34,883 nucleotides of DNA from Halieaceae bacterium (GTDB taxonomy: Bacteria > Pseudomonadota > Gammaproteobacteria > Pseudomonadales > Halieaceae). The stretch's first letter is position 1. The number at the start of each line of letters is the position of its first letter. A program made the translations under genes and the position numbers. The notes under the pieces were generated by a model. It searched no databases. It was not told the origin of the DNA and saw only the letters and a list, made by a program, of their open reading frames with translations. The DNA lies in contig JANQLM010000059.1 of the NCBI GenBank assembly GCA_028280635.1, positions 1 to 34,883 on the forward strand, read 5' to 3'. Positions 25,379 through 32,889 of the stretch are shown here, in pieces.

Positions 25379-25390
25379 AACCAGGTTGTG
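25376..25390. promoter_or_regulatory. 15-bp perfect palindrome upstream of the TonB receptor
   Basis: CACAACC-A-GGTTGTG is perfectly symmetric around one base. It lies about 82 bp upstream of the receptor start and between this gene and the SDR gene. It is a likely dimer-binding operator. Confidence 0.5.
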
Positions 25391-25521
25391 TCTGGAGCGA
25401 GGGCCACCACCCGCCATATCATGAATTCTATGACGTGCTGAGCCAATGGTAGTCAACACGGGCGCCGATGCCCAGCGTAAATTTGACATACGCCGATCGG
25501 CGAATCGAATGGCGCAGCGAC

Positions 25522-26310
25522 CTAGTGCGGCATGTATTCGCCGCCGTTTACGTCGAGTTGCGCGCCGGTCATGGCGCAGGAGTAGTCGGACGCGAGGAAT
25601 ATGGCGACCTTTGCGCAGTCACCGTCTTCCGGGATGCTGCCGAGCGCGATGTGCTTTTCGACATCCGCGCGGGCTCCGTCCGCGCCGTCCGGGTGACCCT
25701 CGCCCAGCATGTTGATATAGAACTCCACCGGCGGTCCCCACATCCAGCCCATGAAGGCGGAATTGACGCGGATGCCGTACTGGCCGAGCTCGGTCGCCAG
25801 GTGCGAAGTCGCGCTGGCCAGCGCCGCCTTGGAGGCGGCGTACCCGCCCTGGGTGGCCAGCGGTTTGCGGGTCACCATGGTATTGATCATCACGATGGCG
25901 CCGCCGCCCTGCGCTTTCATGGTGGGCACCGTCGCCAGAGTGAGTTGCATGGTGCCGAACAGGTTCACGTCCAGGGCATCGCGCCAGCCGTCCAGGTTGG
26001 CACTCTCGATGGGTTCGAAGCTACCGGGGTTGTAGGCAGAGTTGATCAGCGCATCGACGCGGCCAAATTCGGCCAGCGTGGCATCGACCAGCGCCTGGCA
26101 TTGCTCAGGCTTGCTGATATCGGTTGGCACCTTGAGCACCGGGTTGTCCAGCCCGGCGGCGCGAATCTCCTGCTCGGAACCGTCCAGCTTCTCGGGCGTG
26201 CGTGCGGCGATCACCAGTTTGGCGCCCTGCCGGGCGGCCTCCAGCGCCAGCTCGCTACCTAATCCCGGGCCGATTCCTGAAACAATCACTACCTTGTCTG
26301 CGAGCAACAT
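25522..26310 (-). CDS. Short-chain dehydrogenase/reductase (SDR)
   Basis: A 262-residue classical SDR. It has the Rossmann motif SGIGPGLG (11-18), the NSAYN variant of NNAG (90-94), YAASK with Tyr157 and Lys161, and the terminal DVNGGEYMPH. The residue 13 before Tyr157, normally the catalytic serine, is Thr144 (MINTMV). It would oxidise or reduce a secondary alcohol or ketone with NAD(P). It is in the same orientation as, and upstream of, the TonB receptor, and divergent from a DUF4345 gene. Substrate unknown. Confidence 0.88.
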   Translation of the reverse strand: MLLADKVVIVSGIGPGLGSELALEAARQGAKLVIAARTPEKLDGSEQEIRAAGLDNPVLKVPTDISKPEQCQALVDATLAEFGRVDALINSAYNPGSFEPIESANLDGWRDALDVNLFGTMQLTLATVPTMKAQGGGAIVMINTMVTRKPLATQGGYAASKAALASATSHLATELGQYGIRVNSAFMGWMWGPPVEFYINMLGEGHPDGADGARADVEKHIALGSIPEDGDCAKVAIFLASDYSCAMTGAQLDVNGGEYMPH

Positions 26311-26381
26311 ATGCGCCTTCCTGTGCCGAGGGGTTTATTGTTAGTCTGCGGTGCGTTGTTGCCCACAAGGATAAGAAAACA

Positions 26382-26744
26382 ATGGATGCGCTCCTAGACT
26401 GGTTGCCCAGGGTGGGTGCCCTGCTGCAGTGTTTGCTTGGCCTGGTGGGTTTCTTTAAACCGCGGGCATTCACGGACCAGCTGCAGATCAGCCTCAACGC
26501 GCCAATGGCCGTGTCAGAAGTGCGCACGGTGTTTGGTGGGCTCAACCTGGGGGTGGCGCTGGCCGCCCTGTTGTTCAATGAACCGCTGGTGTACATGGCC
26601 CTGGGCCTTGCCTGGTTTTTCGGCCTGCTGGCGCGCTTCTACTCCATGGCCGTCGACAAGACGAGCCTGCGCGACAGCCTGCCCGGCATTGTGATCGACG
26701 CCGTACTGTCTTTTCTCTACCTGTCGGGTCTGTTGCTGGGTTGA
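26382..26744 (+). CDS. DUF4345-like small membrane protein
   Basis: 120 residues from ATG 26382, with AAGGA 9 bp upstream; the longer open frame runs through the divergent SDR gene and is discarded. Four hydrophobic helices are visible (about 12-28, 50-66, 70-85, 100-118), with AVSEVRTVFGGLNLGVALAALL in the centre, as in DUF4345. Its role is unknown. Confidence 0.72.
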   Translation: MDALLDWLPRVGALLQCLLGLVGFFKPRAFTDQLQISLNAPMAVSEVRTVFGGLNLGVALAALLFNEPLVYMALGLAWFFGLLARFYSMAVDKTSLRDSLPGIVIDAVLSFLYLSGLLLG

Positions 26745-26782
26745 CCGCAAGCCGGAACCTACCCGGCACGCTTTGTCTTTTG

Positions 26783-27211
26783 CTAGCTGCCCGGGTACAG
26801 GCCGCCCGCTACCACCAGGGGTTGATCCAGGTTCCACAGCACGTTGAGGTTGCGGTGGGTGAACAGCGCCTGCCGGTCACGCATAACGATCCGATCCTCG
26901 TAGCGGATGCCCACTTCCCATTTCCACTCCTGGCCTTCGTGCTCGTAGATATGGGCCGCGACACAGTAGGCTTCGCCGCGGTAGCTGCCCTCGGACCAGT
27001 CGCCGAACACATTGCCCACCAGGTGCATGGTGACCCGGAAGTTGTGCAGCAGCTCCAGCTGTTCGGAAAAGGCCGCCAGGCCGTCGCAGTGAAACAGGGG
27101 TGAGGACACCTGCACGTCCTCGGTCATGATTTCTGCCAGGCGGTCGAAGCTGCGGTCGTCGATAAAGCGCGCGTAGCTCACCGCCAGTTGGCGTGGGGCA
27201 TCCAGTTCCAA
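26783..27211 (-). CDS. NTF2-like/SnoaL-type protein
   Basis: A 142-residue protein starting at TTG 27211. An AGAGG lies 8 bp upstream and no in-frame ATG exists before the stop behind it. The fold is that of the NTF2/SnoaL family: helices YARFIDDRSFDRLAEIM, then TEDVQVSSPLFHCDGLAAF and beta strands FRVTMHLVGNV, YRGEAYCVAAHIYEHEG and WKWEVGIRYEDRIVMRD. Such proteins are ketosteroid-isomerase-like or hydrolase-like pocket proteins. Adjacency to the SDR fits a catabolic role, which is inference. Confidence 0.72.
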   Translation of the reverse strand: MELDAPRQLAVSYARFIDDRSFDRLAEIMTEDVQVSSPLFHCDGLAAFSEQLELLHNFRVTMHLVGNVFGDWSEGSYRGEAYCVAAHIYEHEGQEWKWEVGIRYEDRIVMRDRQALFTHRNLNVLWNLDQPLVVAGGLYPGS

Positions 27212-27269
27212 GATGCTGTCCTCTCTCTGCTATCCTGCGGGAATGTAGCAGAGCAGGGGAGCGCGCACC

Positions 27270-27551
27270 ATGGATACGCTGAGTGACACCGACATTGAGC
27301 AGGGCCTTGCCACGCTGCCCGACTGGCAGCGCGAGGGCGATGGCATCGAGCGACGATTCAGTTTCGACGGTTTCGTTGAGGCCTTCGGGTTCATGGCTTC
27401 GGTGGCGCTGTTGGCGGAACGGGCCAACCACCATCCGGAATGGTCGAATGTCTACAACCGGGTCCATATCCGCCTCACCACCCACGATGCGGGTGGGATA
27501 AGCCGTCGCGACCTGGACCTGGCCCGTGAAATTGACGGGCTTTTACGCTAA
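27270..27551 (+). CDS. phhB: Pterin-4a-carbinolamine dehydratase
   Basis: A 93-residue protein with the full PCD signature: [14 protein letters not shown]53-H54-H55-P56 in [12 protein letters not shown], and LTTHDAGG with His72 at the active site. It recycles 4a-hydroxytetrahydropterin after aromatic amino acid hydroxylation (phenylalanine hydroxylase, PhhA), and in other bacteria stands with phhA; here phhA is not adjacent. It is cytoplasmic. The start has a G-rich site upstream. Confidence 0.93.
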   Translation: MDTLSDTDIEQGLATLPDWQREGDGIERRFSFDGFVEAFGFMASVALLAERANHHPEWSNVYNRVHIRLTTHDAGGISRRDLDLAREIDGLLR

Positions 27552-27597
27552 CGTGATCGGGTAGTGACTCCCTGGGACAAGTAGGCGGAGACAGGCG

Positions 27598-27942
27598 GTG
27601 AAGCTGCTCCTGGAATCAACTGATCGCATCATGCTGCTGGAGAAAGCTGCATTGCTGCGCGCCCGTGGCATCCCGGTCCACCTCGAAGAGGTCGCGCACG
27701 TCGGCGCCATTCCCTGCCATCTGTACGTGGTATTTGATCGCCAGTTCCAGGACGCCTGCTCCGTACTGGAGGATGAAGCGCACCCGGTGGCCCAGCCGGT
27801 ATTCGATGAGGAGTGGGAAGGCATCGCCGCGGAAGTGCGCGAGTTCAAGCTGTCCCTTGGCAACAGCCTGCTGGAAAACCTGTTTATCGCCGTGGTGGTG
27901 ATCATGGGCGTGGGCTACGTCGCCTCCCGCGCGTTCGACTAG
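27598..27942 (+). CDS. DUF2007-like protein with C-terminal membrane helix
   Basis: 114 residues from a GTG at 27598. The N-terminal 70 residues resemble the DUF2007 'putative signal transducing protein' fold (ESTDRIMLLEKAALLRARGIPVHLEEV, a short ferredoxin-like motif). The C-terminus has a single hydrophobic helix (about 90-109) that would anchor it to the inner membrane. The upstream AGGCGGAG supports the start. Function unknown. Confidence 0.65.
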   Translation: MKLLLESTDRIMLLEKAALLRARGIPVHLEEVAHVGAIPCHLYVVFDRQFQDACSVLEDEAHPVAQPVFDEEWEGIAAEVREFKLSLGNSLLENLFIAVVVIMGVGYVASRAFD

Positions 27943-28065
27943 CCGGGTCCGACTGTACGGCGCGGGCTGCGCACAATTCACGTGCGGCCGAGAGCCTCCG
28001 GGCGAGATTTTCAGGGCCGATTCCCTTACAATGCGCGCGCCTGAAAATTCCCTCCTGGAGTGAGT

Positions 28066-28704
28066 ATGTACAGCAATCGCAATTTCAATCGCTGGCGCCG
28101 CCACCCGTGGCACGGACTGCGCGCGCGCCGCGATGACGCCCCCGAAGACGTGGTACAGGTTTTCGTGGAAATGACCCCCGCTGACACCGTCAAGTATGAG
28201 CTGGACAAGAACTCCGGCTTCATGATGGTGGACCGCCCCCAGCGCACCACCTCCAGCCCGCCGGCCCTGTACGGTTTCATCCCGCGCACCTACTGTGACG
28301 TGGAAGTGGCCAAGCGCTGCCCCGACGTCGACGTCGCCGACCAGGACCCGCTGGACATCTGCGTTTACTCCGAGCGCCACATCACCCGCGGTGACATCCT
28401 GCTGAACGCGCGCGTGGTCGGCGGCATCCAGATGATTGACGGCGGTGAAGCCGACGACAAGATTATCGCGGTACTGGAGAACGACAATATCTGGGGCGAC
28501 GTCCGCGACATCGGCGACCTGCCGCCGATCAAGATCGAGCGCCTGCAGCACTACTTCATGACCTACAAGATGGAGCCCGGCAAGGAGCTCGATATCAAGG
28601 TGGACTTTGTCTACGACCGCGCCGAGGCCCTGAAGGTGATCGCTGCGGCAGAGAAGGACTACTGGACCAACTTCGAAGAGCTGCACGCCGAAGCGCGTAA
28701 ATAA
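28066..28704 (+). CDS. ppa: Inorganic pyrophosphatase, family I
   Basis: 212 residues from ATG 28066; GGAG lies 5 bp before it, and the GTG at 28060 is disfavoured. Family I motifs are VKYELDKNSGFMMVDRP, YGFIPRTYCD and DQDPLDIC, the last carrying metal-binding aspartates. The N-terminus is longer than in the E. coli enzyme (about 175 residues), as in a variant group with GFIPRTYC instead of NYGYI. It hydrolyses pyrophosphate from biosynthesis in the cytoplasm. A TACAAT box at 28027-28032 with GCGCGC discriminator is a likely promoter. Confidence 0.93.
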   Translation: MYSNRNFNRWRRHPWHGLRARRDDAPEDVVQVFVEMTPADTVKYELDKNSGFMMVDRPQRTTSSPPALYGFIPRTYCDVEVAKRCPDVDVADQDPLDICVYSERHITRGDILLNARVVGGIQMIDGGEADDKIIAVLENDNIWGDVRDIGDLPPIKIERLQHYFMTYKMEPGKELDIKVDFVYDRAEALKVIAAAEKDYWTNFEELHAEARK

Positions 28705-28711
28705 GCTCCTG

Positions 28712-28732
28712 GCGCCGGCCCTCGGCCGGCGC
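28712..28732 (+). terminator. Hairpin after ppa
   Basis: GCGCCGGCC (28712-28720) and GGCCGGCGC (28724-28732) form a perfect 9-bp stem with a CTC loop, 8 bp after the ppa stop. The downstream tract is pyrimidine-rich (CTGCTCTTTCC) but has only a short T-run. Confidence 0.75.
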
Positions 28733-28834
28733 GCTGCTCTTTCCCCGGTCGGTCCGCAAGGGTTCCGTTGTATTCCCCCGGGGCCTGCCGTATGTTGGCA
28801 GCCATGAGACGTCCCGCCCGATGACGGCCCGCCA

Positions 28835-29770
28835 TTGAAAGCCATCCGCATTGTTGACGGCAAGCCCGGCCTGGTCAATGCGCCTGCGCCCGCTGGCGAG
28901 GGCGTGCTGGTCGATATTGTCGCCTCCTCCATCTGCGGCTCGGACCTGCATATGCTCGATCTCGGGCTGCTGGACCAGCGTATCCCCGGCCACGAGTTCG
29001 CGGGTTTTACCCCGGATGGCACCGCGGTGGCGGTTGAACCGACCCTGGGCTGCGGTAGTTGCGCTGCCTGTGGTGAGGGGTACAACAGCCACTGTGTAAA
29101 AGGTTTCCAACTGCTGGGGCTGGTAGCGGACGGTGGCATGGCCGAACAGATCAGGGTGCCTGCGGCGAACCTGGTGCCTTTGCCCACTGGTCTCGATGTG
29201 CGCCTGGCGTCGCTGGTGGAGCCGCTGGCGGTGGCCCTGCACGGCCTCGACCGGGCCCGGGTGCGCGAAGGGGAGCGCGTCCTGGTGATTGGCGGTGGCC
29301 CCGTGGGTCTTGCGGTTGTTGCCGGGCTGGCCGGTCGCGGGTTGGCCTGTGACATCTCGGTTCGCTATGAGCACCAACGCGCTGCCGCTGTTTCGCTGGG
29401 CGCCGCGCCCGGGGCGACGGATGGCTATGATGTGGTTATTGATGCGGTCGGCACCGAGGGCAGTCTCAGGGAGGCGGTGCAGCGCCTGCGGCCGATGGGT
29501 CGCATCGGCCTGGTGGGTAGCTTCTGGGAGCCGACCGCGCTGGACGGGTTGTTCTGCTTGAAGGAGATTGAGCTGTTGCCCTCCAACACCTACGTTTGCA
29601 AGAGTCCACACCGCAACTTTGAAGAGGCGGGCAGGCTGCTGGACGCGCGACCGTCCATTGCCGACGCCCTGGTGACGCATCGCTTTCCGCTGGACGCGGT
29701 GTCCGAGGCCTTCGCCACCGCGCGCGACCGTTCCGCCGGCGCCATCAAGGTGGTGTTCGACGTGGCCTGA
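28835..29770 (+). CDS. Zinc-type medium-chain alcohol dehydrogenase
   Basis: 311 residues starting at TTG 28835 (MKAIRI, the usual N-terminus of the family); no better start was found. Motifs: catalytic zinc C34 in ICGSD, H53-E54 in GHEFAG, structural zinc Cys 73, 76, 79 and 87 (CGSCAACGEGYNSHC), the SLVEPLAVALHG helix and the GGGPVG (153-158) NAD(P)-binding loop. The protein is short for the family (usually 330-350). Its role is the reversible oxidation of an alcohol; given AlkB elsewhere in the region, an alcohol intermediate is possible. The gene precedes a small monooxygenase. Confidence 0.87.
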   Translation: MKAIRIVDGKPGLVNAPAPAGEGVLVDIVASSICGSDLHMLDLGLLDQRIPGHEFAGFTPDGTAVAVEPTLGCGSCAACGEGYNSHCVKGFQLLGLVADGGMAEQIRVPAANLVPLPTGLDVRLASLVEPLAVALHGLDRARVREGERVLVIGGGPVGLAVVAGLAGRGLACDISVRYEHQRAAAVSLGAAPGATDGYDVVIDAVGTEGSLREAVQRLRPMGRIGLVGSFWEPTALDGLFCLKEIELLPSNTYVCKSPHRNFEEAGRLLDARPSIADALVTHRFPLDAVSEAFATARDRSAGAIKVVFDVA

Positions 29771-29806
29771 GCAGTGCCACCAAACCAACCACAAGGGAGA
29801 CAAGAG

Positions 29807-30115
29807 ATGCTAGTAGTGATCGCCGAGGTACGAGTGGGTGAAGGCGCCGTTGAGGCGCTGCGTGAGGCCATCGGGGCCATGGAAACGGAAAGCCGCAAGG
29901 AACCCGGCTGCCAGCGCTATGCTTTCTCCACCGATATCAGCGACCCGACACTGGTGCGCATCACCGAACTGTGGGACAGCGCCGAAGACCTGCAGAAACA
30001 CTTCACCATGCCACATATGGCGGTGTTTGGCGCCGCCATGGGCAACGCCGAAATCCTCTCCATGGACGTGCAGGCCTACGAGCTGGGTGCGCCGGTGCCG
30101 ATGCCGGGCGGCTAG
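29807..30115 (+). CDS. Antibiotic biosynthesis monooxygenase (ABM) domain protein
   Basis: 102 residues from ATG 29807 (GGGAG 7 bp upstream). The single ABM ferredoxin-like domain shows in MLVVIAEVRV, ALREAIGAMETESRKEPGCQRYAF and ITELWDSAEDLQKHFTMPHMA, resembling YgiN-type quinol monooxygenases, which need no cofactor. It lies 36 bp after the dehydrogenase and is probably co-transcribed. Its stop codon overlaps the stop of the opposite gene in a shared CTAG. Confidence 0.8.
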   Translation: MLVVIAEVRVGEGAVEALREAIGAMETESRKEPGCQRYAFSTDISDPTLVRITELWDSAEDLQKHFTMPHMAVFGAAMGNAEILSMDVQAYELGAPVPMPGG

Positions 30116-31191
30116 TTTCCAGCCACCAGTTGGGCGGCGCCGCTGATACGCGGCAGGTCCAGTACAGTGACCACCCCGGGTGCCGCTTCACAAACCGCGG
30201 GAATGGCGTTCACTACCCAGCTGGCGGCGGTCGCATTGCCGCCACCGGCGGCGCCCGGCTCACAGCTATCCTCCGCGTGCAGGCTGACAGTCAGGGTGGG
30301 GGTGCCGCTGATAATGACCTGGTGACAGCCGCGCCCTTCGGGCGGGAAGGGCCAGTCTGTGGCGCAGCCGTCATCGATGCGGGTAACGTGTTCTACCACG
30401 TAGCGGGTGATGCCCTCGTTGATGCCCCTGGCTTCGAAACGGAAGGCGCCCTGGGTCCCGGTCTCGAACAGGCCCATGCCGGGCACCTCGATATCCTGTT
30501 CCAGCGGCCTGCGTTCCACGACAATGTCGATCTGCTCCACCGGTTTTCCGAGGGCGTCTCCCACCAGGCGCAGCATCGGGCCCCACACCATCTCGATGGC
30601 AAAGTCGTGCAGCATGATTGGCAGTTGCTCCATGCTGCCGCCGAAGCCGATCACCTCACGCACCACCTGGGGCTGGTCGTACAGCGCATAGTTGAAGATC
30701 TCACGGGCGCGAATCTCGCGGATATCGGCTACCGCACCGCTGAGCGCTGCGGGTAGCATGTCCATGGCCCAGCCGGGATCGATGCCGGATACAAACAGGG
30801 AGCTGCCGCCCTCCCGGCAGGCCGCTTCCACCGGCGCCAGGACTTCCGCGGCTGTGGAGCCCGGGTGCAGGAAAGCATAGAACCCGGTGGCGACCACGCT
30901 GATGCCGGCACTGAGGCAGGCGAGCAGTTCGCGCTGGGCCTCTTCCGGACGAATATCTGCGGTGGCGGCGTAGACGATGGCGTCGGGTTTCTCTGCCAGC
31001 ACGGCCTGCCAGTCGTCAGTGGCGCTGATACCGATGGCGTCGATGCCCGCCAGGGTGCCGGCGTCGCGGCCAACCTTGTCCGGGTTGGAAACAATGACCG
31101 CCGCCAGTGCCAGTTGCCGGTTGGCCAGTACCGCCCGAATGGCCGGACGGCCCACGTTGCCTGTACCCCACACTGCGACTTTCAAGCCCAT
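30112..31191 (-). CDS. DapB-like NAD(P)-binding oxidoreductase
   Basis: A 359-residue protein. The N-terminal Rossmann domain has VAVWGTGNVGRPAIRAV, with GTGNVG at 9-14. The catalytic/dimer domain resembles 2,4-diaminopentanoate dehydrogenase-like members of the dihydrodipicolinate-reductase superfamily (VSGIDPGWAMDMLP, REIFNYALYDQPQVVREVIGFG). It is much longer than true DapB (about 270 residues), so it is not lysine biosynthesis. It lies 41 bp downstream of the DUF3080 gene on the same strand. The substrate cannot be told from sequence. Confidence 0.77.
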   Translation of the reverse strand: MGLKVAVWGTGNVGRPAIRAVLANRQLALAAVIVSNPDKVGRDAGTLAGIDAIGISATDDWQAVLAEKPDAIVYAATADIRPEEAQRELLACLSAGISVVATGFYAFLHPGSTAAEVLAPVEAACREGGSSLFVSGIDPGWAMDMLPAALSGAVADIREIRAREIFNYALYDQPQVVREVIGFGGSMEQLPIMLHDFAIEMVWGPMLRLVGDALGKPVEQIDIVVERRPLEQDIEVPGMGLFETGTQGAFRFEARGINEGITRYVVEHVTRIDDGCATDWPFPPEGRGCHQVIISGTPTLTVSLHAEDSCEPGAAGGGNATAASWVVNAIPAVCEAAPGVVTVLDLPRISGAAQLVAGN

Positions 31192-31232
31192 CCCGGTGCT
31201 CCTGCCCTGTCCGTGGCCGCAGTGTAACCCCT

Positions 31233-32288
31233 TCAGCCGGCTTTGGCAGGGCCAGCGCCGGGCCGCAGGCCGCAGCTCTCAAGCAGCGCGGCGAGACCGC
31301 GGGCGTGCTCGCGAGGGGCATCCACTGCGCTGGCCAGCAACTGGTCCCGGGCCTGCCGCCACTGGCGATAGGTGTCGGGCATGATGTCGGCCAGGCTGGT
31401 TTCCAGGGACACTACCGGAGGCATCAGGTCAGCGCGTCGCCTTGCCACCTGCACCGACCAGGGCTGCACTTCGCCGATAAAGAATTTGCGAATTACGGTG
31501 TCGACGACCCGGCCCTCCGGGCTGGGTGTGTTGCCGAAGCAGAGAGGTGCCGGCTGCAGGCGTTCCTCAAGCGCGGGCGCTGCCGCCGCAAAGCCCGCCT
31601 GCTGCTGGCCCAGGGAGGCCAGCAGCGCGCCACCGTCGCCGCGCCGAACGTCGTCCAGCAGGGCTTCGAGTTCTTCCCCGCCGGCGCGGTAGTCACCGGC
31701 CAGCCAGGCCGACGCCAGTACTGACAACCTCTGCAACGCTGTCGGCACCTCGCCACCGGTCGCCGCCGGGTAGTCACCCAGGCGGCCGGGGCGCTTCCAG
31801 AAGTCGCGGAATTCTGGTCCGCCGAGGGTGGCGTTCCAGATTCGCGCGGGTAGCTGGCGGCGTTTGCTGAGCATGGCGGCCTCCAGGGTGGCAATCAGCT
31901 CGGCGTCCGCGCCGGCGTCCAGCGAGTTGACGCACGCCGGCGCCAGGGCCAGGAATTCGAGCTCCAGCAGCAGGCGCTGGGAATCAGCCGCCAGTTTCCC
32001 CAGGCTGCTATTGGATTTTCCGATGGTGACGCTGAGTTCGCAGCCGCGCAGTGCCAGCAGGTCGAGCAGGTCAATCGAGCCCGGTGTCAGATCCAGCTGT
32101 AAATCCCGTGCCCGGGGCAGTGGCGGCAGGCGCTCGGGCAGCGGCTCGATATCGCGGTCGAGACTACGCGCCAGCCGGGTCAGGTAGTTGTCCAGGGGCA
32201 GGTCCGAGCCGCTGTCGCAGCTCGCCAGCGTGCCGGCCAACAGCAGTGCCTGCAAGCCTCGCAATATACCTGTACGCCACCTGTTCAC
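31233..32288 (-). CDS. DUF3080-family lipoprotein
   Basis: 351 residues with a lipoprotein signal ending LASC (lipidated Cys24), followed by DSGSDLPLDNYLTRLARSLD. The rest shows DUF3080-like helices and a conserved middle, GKSNSSLGKLAADSQRLLLELEFL. It is a predicted periplasmic lipoprotein of unknown function, divergent from the DUF3429 gene; the 110-bp gap holds no obvious operator. Confidence 0.75.
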   Translation of the reverse strand: MNRWRTGILRGLQALLLAGTLASCDSGSDLPLDNYLTRLARSLDRDIEPLPERLPPLPRARDLQLDLTPGSIDLLDLLALRGCELSVTIGKSNSSLGKLAADSQRLLLELEFLALAPACVNSLDAGADAELIATLEAAMLSKRRQLPARIWNATLGGPEFRDFWKRPGRLGDYPAATGGEVPTALQRLSVLASAWLAGDYRAGGEELEALLDDVRRGDGGALLASLGQQQAGFAAAAPALEERLQPAPLCFGNTPSPEGRVVDTVIRKFFIGEVQPWSVQVARRRADLMPPVVSLETSLADIMPDTYRQWRQARDQLLASAVDAPREHARGLAALLESCGLRPGAGPAKAG

Positions 32289-32398
32289 AGGCCTCCCGTC
32301 GCAATCCGTGGTTTCTGCCGCATCGTACCTAGCGCATACGGGCCAGTGACCATCCCAGTTCAGATAAGCGGCTGGTCGCTGGCGTCATGGAGCTTGTT

Positions 32399-32827
32399 AT
32401 GAACACCAGGACAGTCATGTTTGCCCTAGCTTATAGCGGCCTGCTGCCGTTCTACGCGGCGGCGCTGTGGGTGTGCTGGCCTGGAAGCCCGGCGCAGGCG
32501 ACAGCGGCAACGGTGTTCGTGGTCTACGGCACGGTCATACTCGCCTTCCTGGGTGGCACCCTGTGGGGCTATGCAGTCACAGTGCGCCCGCCGCAGAAGT
32601 ACCAGCGGTTGGTCACCAGCAACCTGGTAGCACTGTTCGCGGCGATGGCCGGGCTGCTGGGATCAGCGCTGTGGGCTTGCCTGCTGCTTGCCCTCGGCCA
32701 GGTGCTGTTGCTGATCTATGAGCGCAGCCAGGGCGACTCGCGCGGCTGGTACCTGCGGTTGCGGACCCGGCTGGTAATCGCTGTGTTGCCGGCCCACGGC
32801 TTGCTGGCACTGGGCTTGAGTCGATGA
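32399..32827 (+). CDS. DUF3429-family membrane protein
   Basis: 142 residues from ATG 32399; the ATG at 32387 lies 12 bp upstream and its GGAG serves the later one at 6-bp spacing. Four hydrophobic segments (about 5-22, 30-52, 69-93, 118-136) and the YGLPFYAAAL-like start (YSGLLPFYAAAL) fit DUF3429, a small inner-membrane family of unknown function. Confidence 0.75.
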   Translation: MNTRTVMFALAYSGLLPFYAAALWVCWPGSPAQATAATVFVVYGTVILAFLGGTLWGYAVTVRPPQKYQRLVTSNLVALFAAMAGLLGSALWACLLLALGQVLLLIYERSQGDSRGWYLRLRTRLVIAVLPAHGLLALGLSR

Positions 32828-32889
32828 TCCGCGGGCGCCAAAAGCGGCACGAGCGGCGAACTTGCGGCAGTGGTGCCGGTCGAACTCCC

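Noticed and set aside
25468-26262. 264-residue plus-strand open frame over the SDR gene
   Set aside because: The SDR motifs are on the minus strand, and this frame shows no family pattern.
27616-29355. 579-residue minus-strand open frame
   Set aside because: It is antisense to the DUF2007, ppa and dehydrogenase genes, all supported by motifs.
30112-31191. Dihydrodipicolinate reductase DapB (lysine synthesis)
   Set aside because: The protein is about 90 residues too long and resembles diaminopentanoate dehydrogenase-like members instead.
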